Source: Trichobilharzia szidati
Lineage: Eukaryota; Platyhelminthes; Trematoda; Strigeidida; Schistosomatidae
Length of the DNA: 64,000 bases
NCBI GenBank assembly: GCA_944472155.2
Contig: OX235275.1
Span: 56,623,228 to 56,687,227, forward strand
Direction of reading: 5' to 3'
Part shown: piece after piece, positions 22,330 to 32,589 of the stretch
How the letters are laid out: the number at the start of each line of letters is the position of its first letter
Numbering within the stretch: the stretch's first letter is position 1
Notes under the pieces: generated by a model
Database searches by the model: none
What the model was told of the DNA's origin: nothing
Seen by the model: the letters and a program-made list of their open reading frames with translations, nothing else
Program-made: the position numbers and the translations under genes

Positions 22330-22735
22330 CAACCTTTAATTCCTACAGGAACATAGGGCTTCAGCCGTGCGTCTCCATTGCGTTGGGTTCTCTGCTAGAG
22401 TCTTCATCTGGCTCCAAGTCTGCCCACACGTTTTCATCTCCTCTTCACATGACCTCCTCCAAGTCATCCTTGCACTGACGACCAACTCGCCGCTTCCCTT
22501 TCGGGTTCCACTCGAGGGCTTGTCTAGTGATGTCACTTGATGGTTTCCTAAGAGTATGGCCAATCCATCTCCATTTCCTCCTGCCTATTTGTTTCACAAT
22601 CGGTTCCTGGTTGGTTCGTTCCCAAAGATCCCTGTTGCTGATCTTTTCTGGCCATCTGATCTTGAGTATTGAGCGAAGACAACTGTTAATGAAGGTCTGT
22701 GGTTTGCTGGAAATGCTCTTTATGACGCGCATACA
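22330..22735 (-). pseudogene. RTE-1 retrotransposon, 3' end
   Basis: Minus-strand protein: [20 protein letters not shown], then [13 protein letters not shown] text, then [20 protein letters not shown] and [20 protein letters not shown], the conserved RTE C-terminus. It ends with the shared CTGAAGCCCTATGTTCC and the ATT run. 5'-truncated. Confidence 0.85.
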
Positions 22736-22959
22736 CATATAAAATGTTAAAACAATTAAGACTAACTAGAAGAAACGATGTCAGATATTACGGAAACACG
22801 AGACACACTCGCTTCTGTTGTTTACATGAATCACTTTACATTATCAAAGTGTGGAAACAGTCGACGAAAATGTTCAGAGTGGTAATCACAGAGATGTCCT
22901 ATCTATTAATCACTTTGTTAGAAAATAACTGTACCACATGATTTGGTTTACGGGTGAAC

Positions 22960-23275
22960 CACACTAACTGCTTTCAGCATAGAACTTTGCACAGATGTGT
23001 AGCAGATCGAGTTGCCACACTCCCTCCTTGTAGCACACAAAGCAAGAGAAGAGAGTAAAGAGAGATAGTAAACAGAAGTGTCAGGCAAAAAGAACATAGT
23101 TTTATTGGATATGACAAATAACAAAGAGGGTGTGTATCTGCGCCAGCCACCACCGAGAACGATTTCAAGCTATTTCACCAATTATCTCTAGCCGAGGATC
23201 CAAACCAGTCAGGAAGTCTACAACTCTCTCAGTGGTTGGCTGGCTTAAACTAACCGTAGTGGATTTCGTTGACTG
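22960..23275 (-). mobile_element. RTE-3 retrotransposon, 3' untranslated end, reversed
   Basis: Reverse complement of the 17980-18310 unit, including GACATAGAACTTTGCAC-type end and TTGTAGCACACAAAGCAAG. The two copies face each other across 4.7 kb. Confidence 0.75.
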
Positions 23276-23279
23276 ACGC

Positions 23280-24539
23280 CAAGTTTTCCTTTGACCATCA
23301 TCAAAACCATATGATTTCTGGAAATTATTTAGTGTTCTTTGAAATGGGAAATCAGTGCTAAAGATGTCATCATTATGAATGATGTGATGTGTTCACAACC
23401 AGATTTGGAGGTCTAAAGAAAACACCGAATAAATTTCTTCCTCATCATAAGGCAGAAATCCCCAGCAAGAGATAATTAAAACAACGCTTACATAGGAGTA
23501 AGACGACAGAAGAACTTGGAAATTGGTATATCATGAGGAAAAGACATATCTAAGATACCGCTCTTCTGCCTGGGCTTAAGAACAGTTTGCGTTCATCTGG
23601 TGCAGGAGAGTAGCTTTCACCAGCGCTGGTGGGATTTGTCGCAAGAATTCACAGTCGGTTGTTTCAGTAAAAATAGTCAACGTTGCCTTTGAGTTTTGAT
23701 GCAGCGACGCATCTTGAGTTCTAGATAGTTTCCAAACCTAATTAGCTAATATTATCATTCAAATTTTTCATTAGAAAAGAGGTCTGACAACGGTCGTGTC
23801 CAAATGAAACGCTTTGCATTGTATTTCGATAGCCCAAAGGCATGCCTATGAATTTATTTTTTGATGAGAAAGAATAACGACAGCTGTTAAGAAATATCTT
23901 TCTGTGTCAATGATATTTAAATGTAGCTTATAATTAAGTCGATTTTGGAAGAGGCGATCGTGAGACATTGGATAGCATTCGAGGACGGTATCTTAATTCA
24001 AATGCCTGTAACCACTACACAGTCGCCAGTCGTCGCTTTCCTTTTTCGATACCATGAGAATCAGGGATGTCATGAACATATGGTATCGAATTCATTTCGG
24101 TTCATTCCTGTTTTATCTGGCACTAGGTACTGATTTTAAACTATTTAAGGTATTCCAGTTGTTGAGTAGCACTGTGTAGTGCTTCTACTTATGCAAAGGA
24201 AATTAACTCTAAGAACTGTTGAAGCGTCAAGTCGCCTACTGTTTTCGTTCTAAACAAAGCTAGATTCTGACACCTACGTGGAAGATTGTCTCTTGAATAA
24301 AACCTTTAATACTACCATCTACTGTTTAGGAATGACTGGTTTTATGCTAGTGGCAGACATCCTGACGTTAGACAGCACTAAAATCCAGCGGATAATTTTG
24401 CGTGAATATAAAGAGAAATCAATAAGTTTCTTCGGAAGGCTGTGGTCTTCATCCCCTCAACTGCTTGAATGACATACATTTAGTTATTGACCATCGCTAG
24501 GAGGAGACTTCTGCACTAGAATATAACTTTTAATTGATT
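23280..24539. other. Sequence without a recognised gene
   Basis: Short frames at 23945-24133 and 24278-24472 show no known motif. No repeat shared with other parts of the window was seen. Confidence 0.4.
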
Positions 24540-24765
24540 GAAGATGCCCGATAGAAATTTCAAAGGAATGATTACTGAAAAAAGAACATTCTTTTCGATA
24601 ACCTGCTCTTCTTCATCAGGTTCTACAGATATATATCCATCCATAATAATAATAATGAAAGAATGATTGTTGTTCACATTGACAACACTAATGATTTTTA
24701 AAAAGAGAGTAACATTGAATCATTTAGATGAGAATTCTAAAAGTTATTTGCAGATAGACTGTGAA
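24540..24765 (-). repeat. PLE-type terminal repeat with hammerhead ribozyme (minus copy)
   Basis: Reverse complement of the unit at 27965-28265, including an ATT run and the ribozyme. The fold at 24577-24623 (minus) has stem I GAAC/UUUC (3 of 4 paired), an intact core CUGAUGA, GAA, a stem III AAGAA-UG-UUCUU fully Watson-Crick, and U17. Stem II is weakened by two transitions. It directly adjoins PLE coding sequence at 24790, but that runs the other way. Confidence 0.75.
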
Positions 24766-24789
24766 TAGATTGTAGTACAAAATTTATAT

Positions 24790-25320
24790 GTTTGTGGTAA
24801 CAGTTCAGCAAAGTTCATCAAGAAATACATGATCAAGAAAGCGGAAAAGGACTATTCTCTATCTGTAAATAAGACAGCTTTATACATACGACTGCAATTC
24901 AAGGGTCACACACCCTTAGTGAAATAATTGCTGGTGAGTTAAGAAAATCCATTCAAAGAACTTTCAATCATGGTAAACTAGAAGTCATATTTTCTACATG
25001 ACCGATGATGGTTCCTCGACTGAAAGATGAAATGCCTGAACTAGCCACTTCTAATTATGTTTACCGATTCAACTGTTCTCCAGTGGGGCGAGTTATATTG
25101 GCCGTTGCTCTAGAAGCTTGATTTTCCGTGTGGTTAAATAAAGGTGTAGTTAGAAGCATCAATATTTCCATATTAGAACACTTGGTCCAAACAGGCCGCA
25201 AAGTCAATATTGAAGAATCCTTCTCCACCATTTATCGGGTACCAAACAAATTGCCAGATACATCCAGGTACCGAATGCTCCAGACAACAAAGGTATCGCA
25301 GTTCGCCTAGAACACCCTGT
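24790..25320 (+). pseudogene. PLE-1 fragment: linker and GIY-YIG domain
   Basis: Encodes KTALYIRLQFKGHTP, then GELRKSIQRTFNHGKLEVIF, then YVYRFNCSPVGRVILA at the place of CSCGASYIG, then RSINISILEHLVQTGRKVN and IEESFSTIYRVPNKLP. Several frameshifts; the YIG motif is lost. Confidence 0.75.
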
Positions 25321-25479
25321 GCTCACTGCGTAGAAGAAACTAGTTCAACTACTATTACTGCTCTGGCCAGCTGTGGAGTCTGCAAACTCATAAATATCTT
25401 ATTACGTTGGCCTTTATCCTTATGACCTTTGACCCTGTACATAAGAATTCCCCTACCCCTTGTCATTACAGTTGCTTGA

Positions 25480-25895
25480 GTCATGGCATTGGGCCAGGCT
25501 GGAAAAGAGCTAGCGGCGGTCAAGCGAAAACGTGGTACCAGTTAATGAAATCCACAACAGTCAGTCTAAGCCACGTAGGAAGATGTAGACTTCCTAACTG
25601 GTTGGGGTCCTCGGGACGGTAAAAACCAATGGTTGGAAACAATTGGTGACATGGCTCAAAATCGTTCTCAATGGCTGGTGCAGATGCATCCACTTCTTGT
25701 GACTTATGATTTCCAATGAAACTTTATTGTTCTTCGTTAATACTATTCCTTTGTCTCACACCTCTGTTTACTGTCTATATTATGCATTTTTTCTACTTTC
25801 TTCTCTTCCTTTGTGTGCTACATGGAGTGTGGCGACTTGAACTGCCACACATATGTGCAAAGTTCTATGTCGAAAGCCGACCGACCATTACAGTT
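25480..25895 (+). mobile_element. RTE-3 retrotransposon, 3' end
   Basis: GGGCCAGGCTGGAAAAGAGC and the stretch to GTGCAAAGTTCTATGTCGAA match 21850-22250 closely. Only the last codons and the 3' untranslated part remain. Confidence 0.75.
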
Positions 25896-26084
25896 GCACA
25901 AACTAACCTTTTGTTTTCTTATTTAAACGTAGTTGTTAACTTACACACTGACACACATACAACGCACATAAAATTCAACCCGAAAAATCTTTTTCCTCTC
26001 CACTCGTCCGTGACATGATCACTCATCCATCTGAAGTTTATAATCAATATGAATGGAACTTAATATGAATATGACTCATGAGAA

Positions 26085-26275
26085 TTGATAATCATTTACT
26101 TTGTAATAATATTGGTGTTCAAGTTAGTATTACAGTTTTGCGTATTACCCCATATACACATATATATTTTGGACTATGATCCACTAAGTCTAATTGCAAA
26201 TAACTTTTGGAATTCTGATCTAAGTGATTCGATGTTATTCTCTTTAAAGACCATGAATGTTGTCATGTCATGTTT
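26085..26275 (+). repeat. PLE-type terminal repeat, left truncated copy before the CR1 reverse transcriptase
   Basis: 26145-26265 matches 27975-28095: both read CATATACACA..ATATATTTTGGACTATGATC, GCAAATAACTTTT and ATGATTCGATGTTA-like text in the same direction. The copy stops before the ribozyme part, where the CR1-like sequence begins. Confidence 0.75.
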
Positions 26276-27912
26276 TATCATGTGAAACTCCAGGAAACAT
26301 GTGGAAGCTTTTCAGAGAAATTACAGGCTATGGTAAGCATAGTACTTGTGTCCCCTTTATTGATGTAAATACTCTTAACAGATCTTTTATCCACCCTCCT
26401 AATGTACCTTTTAGCTTCAATGTAACAAATAACATGACCAGTGACTTTCATAGTTTTAAAACTTCTGATGTTCTTAAATGTTTAAAATCTGTTAAACCTT
26501 CCCAGAGTCTAGGCCCTGATGGTATACCTGCCATTGTCCTAAGGAAATGTGCTGATATTTTAAGTAATCCACTTACAAACATTTTCAATACTTCTTTTTC
26601 TAATAATGTTGTACCTTCTCTGTGGAAAGATATTAAAATCATCCCTGTACCCAAGTCAGGTTCTGGTAATAATGTTAAGTTTAGACCTATCGCTACTACC
26701 TCTCCTTTTTTGAAACTAATGGAGAAATTATTGTTACTAAAACTTGTTCCCTCCCTAAGCTTCTCAAACGATCCAAAGCAGCTTGCTTACAAACAGAGTG
26801 GAAGTACTTTAGACGCTGCTACTGTGTTTCATCACAACATTGTATCCTCCTTTGACAAAGGGGCCAAGTTTGTCCGTTGTACGTTCCTTGATTATACATC
26901 TGCTTTCGACTCTGTATTTAGAAGCCTTTTATTAAACAAGCTTAGCCATACACAAACTGAGTCCTGGGCTATCAACTGGCTGCACTCTTATTTCTCTAAT
27001 AGGATGCAGTACACGGTATATAATGGTGTATCTTCCTCTCCTTTGCTTACTGAAGCTGGAGTTCCTCAGGGTGCTGTTCTCTTTCCGTTTCTCTTTTCCT
27101 TCTCCTTAAATGAATTACCTCTTACAGACGAAATCATCTTCGTCAAATATGCAGATGACCTGACTGTTTTGCTTCCCGTTAAGTCTCAGTCAGACTGTTT
27201 CAGATTAAATAGCTTCATGTCAGACATCAGTCAGTGGTCTAAACTAAATGGCTTCATGCTGAATCCCTCAAAATGCCAGACTATTGACTTCTCCTTTAGG
27301 CATAAACGAGATCTACAAACACCAGTAAGTACTCATGAAGCCTGTAGCATTAAGGGGACTAAAATTGAAACTAAGTCTAATGCAAAATACCTCGGTCTAG
27401 TTTTGTCTTCTGACCTTACTGGGACATCTCACATCCTAACGATTTCTAACAAAGTGTTCTGTCTAACCTACTACATTAAGAAACTAAGACAATCTGGAAT
27501 CACCCAACCTCTACTTTCACAATTTGTCAACTCTTGTATCTTACCTATTCTACTTTACTGCTCCCCGTTAGTCATTCCTGGGCTACTGAAAAAGGAATAC
27601 ACCATCCTGAGAAGGATGTTGAAGGTAGTTGGTAGGACTAGTGGTGTAAAACTCAATCAGCTCGTCACTACATTAGTTGATAGGCATCTGAATACATGCG
27701 AAAAATGGTCTAAAACCATACTCTCCGACCCCCAACACCCACTCTATTTCCAACTCTCTCCTTGTATCTCATCAAGTAGAAGCAGAAATCAGTATAAAAT
27801 AATTTATGCTCGTACAATCAAGTACAGGAACTCAACGATACCATATTTGGCCCATTTTCTAAGTGACGGAGACAATTTTAAGCGCGAAACCTATGACTTG
27901 CTTTGTTGTTAA
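26257..27912 (+). CDS. CR1-like non-LTR retrotransposon reverse transcriptase, long open frame, 5'-truncated
   Basis: A 551-codon open frame encodes a non-LTR reverse transcriptase without the upstream endonuclease. Motifs in order (approximate residues): SLGPDGIPAIVLRKCA at 87-102; PVPKSGSGNNVKFRPIA at about 130-146; motif A FLDYTSAFDSV at about 209-219 with the first catalytic Asp; motif B EAGVPQGAVLFPFLFS at about 267-282; motif C VKYADDLTVLLP at about 298-309 with both catalytic Asp; then LNPSKCQTIDFSF and the thumb-like KYLGLVLSSDL. The first codons read from the flanking repeat, so the listed ATG is not the native start. No stop interrupts the domain, unusual in this window, so insertion was probably recent. 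It lies between direct copies of a ribozyme-bearing repeat (26085-26275 and 27965-28265). A second copy is at 28640. In life it would copy element RNA at a nicked chromosomal target. Confidence 0.9.
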   Translation: MLSCHVLSCETPGNMWKLFREITGYGKHSTCVPFIDVNTLNRSFIHPPNVPFSFNVTNNMTSDFHSFKTSDVLKCLKSVKPSQSLGPDGIPAIVLRKCADILSNPLTNIFNTSFSNNVVPSLWKDIKIIPVPKSGSGNNVKFRPIATTSPFLKLMEKLLLLKLVPSLSFSNDPKQLAYKQSGSTLDAATVFHHNIVSSFDKGAKFVRCTFLDYTSAFDSVFRSLLLNKLSHTQTESWAINWLHSYFSNRMQYTVYNGVSSSPLLTEAGVPQGAVLFPFLFSFSLNELPLTDEIIFVKYADDLTVLLPVKSQSDCFRLNSFMSDISQWSKLNGFMLNPSKCQTIDFSFRHKRDLQTPVSTHEACSIKGTKIETKSNAKYLGLVLSSDLTGTSHILTISNKVFCLTYYIKKLRQSGITQPLLSQFVNSCILPILLYCSPLVIPGLLKKEYTILRRMLKVVGRTSGVKLNQLVTTLVDRHLNTCEKWSKTILSDPQHPLYFQLSPCISSSRSRNQYKIIYARTIKYRNSTIPYLAHFLSDGDNFKRETYDLLCC

Positions 27913-27964
27913 TAACATAATTTTAGGCTCTTTTATTTCTCTCTTATTTTGCATTCTATAGTGA

Positions 27965-28265
27965 ACTCCTTCTTAAACATATTACCATATACACACATAT
28001 ATTTTGGACTATGATCTACTAACAGTCTGATTGCAAATAACTTTTAGAGTTCTGATCTAAATGATTCGATGTTACCCTTTTTAAGAACTATTAATGTTGT
28101 CAATGTGAATAACAATCATTCTTTCATTATTATTACTATTATTATGGATGGCTATATAACTGTAGAACCTGATGAGGAAGAGCAGGTTACCGAAAGGAAT
28201 ATTCTTTGTTCAACAATCAATCTTTTGAAATTTCGAATGGGCATCTTTAATCAGTCCAAAATTTT
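27965..28265 (+). repeat. PLE-type terminal repeat with intact hammerhead ribozyme (right copy)
   Basis: The repeat runs from CATATACACACATATATTTT through an ATT run to a hammerhead at 28165-28211: stem I GAAC/GUUC, core CUGAUGA (28169-28175), stem II GGAA/UU(A)CC with one bulged A, GAA (28192-28194), stem III AGGAA-UA-UUCUU (one G-U pair), and U17 at 28207. Every core base needed for cleavage is present. The ribozyme is related to those at the 3' ends of PLE-1 copies (45732, 50397 and 58188). Confidence 0.82.
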
Positions 28266-28269
28266 GATT

Positions 28270-28590
28270 GGACAGTAGTGGTCACATTGCAGACTTGACT
28301 GATAGAATTCAGTCTGCATCAAAGAAAGGACTAGACACATCATACTAGTTACTGACTAGTATCAAATCGAAATATCCACTGCAGTCCTACAGCGGGTCAA
28401 TCGCCAGCCCGAATAACTTAGTGGTAACTTGTCTGACCACAGTACTCACTGGGTGACGCCGGTTCGAATCCAAGGCGGGAAACGAGACTGCAGAAACGCC
28501 TTGCTTACTGATGAATGCCAACTAGCACGAAACCTAGGTCCTGGCAGGGCTTCTTGCTGATTGCCTCCAACCATCTAATATCATCAGTTC
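28270..28590 (+). repeat. HH-G element with inverted leader; hammerhead partly decayed
   Basis: The tRNA-like head lies at about 28410-28480 (AACTTAGTGGTAAC A-box-like, GCCGGTTCGAATCC B-box). The hammerhead-like part follows at 28504-28550: CUGAUGA, then A/UGC-CAACUA-GCA/C, GAA, ACCUAGGU, C17. An insertion separates stem I from the core. 28270-28400 carries the family's leader in inverted order (ACTGATAGAATTCAGTCTGC). Confidence 0.75.
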
Positions 28591-28639
28591 AATATTTCTT
28601 ATCATTTTGTCGTAACTGAAGTGTGATTAAGCCTGTCTA

Positions 28640-29640
28640 CAGTTGTTATCGATACACTGGTGGCTAAATGGTCCTCGTCTAACGGCCTTAAACTTAATCC
28701 TTCCAAATGTCAGACTGTTAATTTCAGTTTCCGATGTAAACGAAAGTTAAATGAAGCCGTTGTTTCCTATGACCCTTTCAAAATTGATGATACTGATTTA
28801 GAAACCAAGTCTGAAGTTAAGTATCTTAAATTAATTCTCTCTTCTGACCTATCCTGGTCCTCCCATGTCTTAGCGATTTCCAAAAGAATATTTCGTCTTA
28901 CTTTTTACATTAAGAAGTTAAGGTACTCAGGCATAACTCAACCACTCCTCTTGCAGTTTGTCAACTCGTGTATTTTACCTATTCTTCTTTACTGTTCACC
29001 CTTATTCTTTCCCTGGATTGCTTCAAAAAGACTATGTCATACTTCGTAGAACTCTGAAGATTGTCAGTAGGACGAGTGGTATCCCATTGGGCCATATCGT
29101 TGACATTGTCACTGATAGGCACTTGATGTCATGCAACAAATTCGCTAAAGGAATTTTGTCAGACTCTGAGCACCCACTCTACCCGCAGCTCCAGCCTTGT
29201 GTCTCCTCAGGTAAAACAAGAAGTTGGTTACAGGATTTCATCATGAGCTGACATTGGTTAGAGAACCATTGGAAAACCATCACCGGAGTATTGGACAGCT
29301 GTTTCGTCCTACTTGAGACTCTTCATCAGTACGCACCCACACTACGTGTTTCGAACCCAGGACCTTCTGGTTACAAGGTGAGCTACCTCGTAGACCATTA
29401 AGCCACTGGGACCCGATCCAGTGGCCAGTCCATGAATTCTAACTTCTGCCAATTCACGATATAGCGCAACCGCCAGCCAATGTCTTCGGCGAGTATTTGT
29501 CCTCACACCGGACCTGCGGCACCCTACTGGTCTTTTCGGAAGAATTTATGCACGTACGTCTAAGTATAAAAATTCCACTATACCATATTTAGCACGTACT
29601 TCATGTGATGAAAATAGTGTTAGCCATGAACTCACTAACT
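28640..29640 (+). pseudogene. CR1-like reverse transcriptase C-terminal part, split by an HH-T element
   Basis: 28660-29235 encodes KWSSSNGLKLNPSKCQTVNF, then VKYLKLILSSDLSWSSHVL and SGITQPLLLQFVNSCILPIL, about 70% identical by eye to the same part of 26257-27912. A frameshift occurs near 29025. The frame stops at about 29230 where an HH-T element enters and resumes at about 29545 (RIYARTSKYKNSTIPYLA-like). The catalytic boxes are absent. Confidence 0.85.
29232..29542 (-). repeat. HH-T element nested in the CR1-like copy
   Basis: From the plus side it opens with TACAGGATTTCATCATGAGC. The minus strand carries the leader (GAGGACAAATACTCGCCGAA), tRNA-like block (GGGTCCCAGTGGCTTAATGG, B-box GGTTCGAAACACG, altered), then the hammerhead-like part at about 29292-29330: UGAAGA core form (C3 changed), GUC..GAC stem II, GAA, ACAGCUGU, C17. 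The CR1 frame continues on both sides, which proves the insertion. Confidence 0.85.
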
Positions 29641-30150
29641 AACCTTCTTTGCACCACTAAATAAACCATTTCCTCCGTCCTTAAAGCATCAAACTTAATT
29701 GTTGTTGTATTTTTTATATTTATAATCCTCTCAATTTTTTGTTTTGTTTATTTTTTTTCATAAGTGTGGACATAGTTTAAGCTGTATTATAACTGTTAAT
29801 TTTGTATTTCCCCTCACTATACTATATCAAAAGAATATTAGATCCAATAATCTATAACATGCTAAAGTTTCCAAACTGAATCTACAATACCGTTTGAAAC
29901 AAACTCACTGTTATCATTATTATTATTATTATATTTTGATAATCTCAATTCGTGCTTCGAATATTTTTGACTTTATACCGTAAATGTGGACAAATTCCTC
30001 TGGTTACTTTTGTTTTGATTTTTAATTTTATTTATATTTTGAGTAAATCAGATGCAAGGTGTTGTGACAAATGCTGAGAATTCCATTCTGTATTATAAGT
30101 AGTGCTGTTTTTGGAATAAAGTAGATTATTATTATTATTAAATGGTTGGA
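29640..30150 (+). mobile_element. CR1-like 3' untranslated region with ATT runs
   Basis: AT-rich sequence after the CR1 frame, with ATT runs at about 29914-29932 and 30127-30140. The second follows GGAATAAAGTAG, which would suit an element 3' end. The boundary is inferred. Confidence 0.5.
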
Positions 30151-30159
30151 TATCCTCCA

Positions 30160-30890
30160 GCTACACAGGAGTTCCAAGCTCCATTCCCGGTGGACTTATT
30201 CCTAAACTTTACCTGGCTTATTAAGTGAAGTAGTAGACCGAGTAAACAAGGGAGAGTTGGGTGTGAGATTGGCAACTTTATGCCGTGAAAAAACAACACC
30301 AGCGCGATACTGACACTCCAAAGCTGAAACCTGTTACTCTCTCCATTTTCTATTTGGAACGGTAGGAATGAGAAAAAAGCCAGTTATTGTTCTGGGTACG
30401 TGTCGCAAATATTAACAGATCCATGGGATTATTGTTGATGTTACGATTGAGAGATGGGTGGAGAACTAAATGTGCACTTATACTTATATATATATTCTAA
30501 TTCGGTGCATTAGTTAGTTATTCAATGTTAATAAATAAGTTCTAATTAGTTAAGTGACTTAAAATGCACTTTAATATTGAACGAAGATTGAGTTAAGTAG
30601 AGAAATTCATGTAAATTAGAGAATAGTACCTAAGACCATGTTCATGCATTTATTCCCCTTTATGTGAATTTGAATCAAGCAAGAACAACAGCGGTGGTTT
30701 GTGCAAAATAAGGCGATGGTACCACCATTGTTTATTTCGTTGGCTTCTCATCAGCTCAGCTGCTACTTACAGCCTAAATAAATTCTGAGGTTTATGCGTA
30801 GAAAAGTTTTAACATACTTGCAATGCTTGCTTAGATTTTAATAGTTTTTGTCCAAATAGCCGGATATAAATGAGCACTAGTCAAGACTCT
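30160..30890. other. Sequence without a recognised gene
   Basis: No domain-bearing frame was seen. 30600-30760 shares a block with 32340-32470 in reverse complement (AGGCGATGGTACCACCATTG, GTTGGCTTCTCATCAG / GAGGCCAACGAAATA), so it forms an inverted pair about 1.7 kb apart, bracketing the PLE and the Sm-alpha insertion. Confidence 0.5.
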
Positions 30891-31560
30891 GTACTATAGA
30901 GCAAGGAGAATATGCTCTGCAGAGAAACTAGAGGAAGGATTTACGATTCTCGAAAAGGTGTTGAAAAACAGCGGTTATCGTCAAAGATTCATTAGAAAAT
31001 ATGGAAGATGTGAAGGCTCAAACATCAAAGAAATCACAATTGAAAGAAAAAGCCTGTCTTCATTCAACTAGATTTTAAGGGTGAAAACATTGCAGAAATG
31101 GTCAACAGAAGACTGAGTACGTCACTAGCTATAGCCTGTCCTGAAACTAGGTAATCTGGTCCCTGTCCATCGGACAACATGCCCTTTAGTGCAGTCAGAA
31201 GTCGACAGATATCCTTCTCATGTTAAATCCAACTGTTTATTCAAATTTACGTGTATCTGTGGGAGCAGTTACATTGGGAGAACAGAAAGAAGGGCACACC
31301 TCCGATTTTCTGAACATGTGCCGAAAAGCCTACGTCTCAAGGGAACAAACTCTTATAATAGCGCTACTATCAGACTTCTCCTCGATACGGGTCATGAGGT
31401 AGGTGGAAATCGCGAAATCCTTTAAAATTATCAACAGACAAAGGAGCTCGATTCTCCTCAAGTTTGCTGAAGCAATTTCTATCAAACTCTTGAAACTAGA
31501 TTTATGTGTTCAGAAAGAAGCAGTTATTTGTCTTTCTTTGCCTTGGTAACTGGATGTCTT
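30890..31560 (+). pseudogene. PLE-1 fragment with GIY-YIG domain
   Basis: 31189-31400 encodes SNCLFKFTCICGSSYIGRTE, then RFSEHVPKSLR and ATIRLLLDTGHEV, an intact-looking GIY-YIG core. After a frameshift near 31405 it continues as AKSFKIINRQRSSILLKFAE and LDLCVQKEAVICLSLPW, the PLE C-terminus. The upstream linker (30900-31130) has lost its frame. Confidence 0.82.
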
Positions 31561-31848
31561 TATTCTCTTGGTTTTAATCTCACCATCGTTTGATATAGTG
31601 TAATTTCTCTTGTCTCTTGTTTCCGTGATTTGAGTTGAACTCAGTACATTGTTACCTAACTTATTGGTTACTCATCATCTTACGCGTCTCTCCTCTTTAT
31701 TACATAACTTCTTTACCATAGTATGCATACATTTACTTTCTTTAAACTTGAAGTGCCTGTGTAATAACTATATAAGCGTAATTTTTTGAGCACTGTTCAC
31801 TAAGTTCGGAAATTCTTGTAAACTGACATCATGTAAAATTTGCAAGTA

Positions 31849-32290
31849 TAATTTAATTGAATTTTACATTTTCCCGTCGATTGACTGGACCAAAGTGCTC
31901 GGTCTCAGGTTGACATATTGGCTTCTTGTGCAGATGCTTCGAAGATGTCTGGGCATTTAATTAGTATTTAATTGGTGGATGGTGGCTAGCAATGGAATCC
32001 AGGCCGACATATCAACCTGAGACCGAGCACTTCGGTCGAATCAATCGATGGGAAAATCTAAAATTCAATTAAATAATTAATATGACCCGCTGCACAAGAG
32101 GTGGCTCTCGTGGCCCAAGTGGTCTAGTGGATAACGCTTTGAAACCATGGGCACTGGGTTCGAGCCTCGGTAGGAACATCATCACTCACTGAGAAGTGCA
32201 GGTACATTCAGCCACCGACGAGTCCCAGATGGGACGAAATGCGCTTTATCCTGGATTCCACTGCTAGTCACCATCCACCAGTTAAATACT
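31849..32290. repeat. Sm-alpha-like element, inverted composite, with hammerhead and 12-bp target-site duplication
   Basis: AATTTGCAAGTA occurs at 31837-31848 and again at 32291-32302, so the 442 bp between were inserted as one unit. The left half is an Sm-alpha tail in reverse; the right half, reading plus, has a tRNA-like head (GTGGTCTAGTGGATAACGC, B-box GGGTTCGAGCCTC) and a hammerhead at about 32201-32260: core CCGACGA (U4 to C), stem II GUCC-CAGAUG-GGAC, GAA, and CUGGAUUCCAC as stem I strand. Extra bases before the core and in stem III suggest loss of activity. Confidence 0.85.
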
Positions 32291-32589
32291 AATTTGCAAG
32301 TACGTTAAAACGTTTCTGCGCATAAACTTAATAATCTCTTTTAGGCTGTGAGGGGCATCTGATTAGAGGCCAACGAAATAAACAATGATGGTACCATCGC
32401 CTTATTCTGAACAACCCACTTTTGTTCTTGCTCTATTCAAATTCACATAAAGGGGATTAAACTTATGAAGTTTATTTCATATAGAACACAAAGCGGTAAA
32501 GTAATAATAATTAACTAGATGACATTTTGAATACATAGTATGGATATGACTTGATTCATATAGTTACCGATAATTTGCAATTAGTTGTG

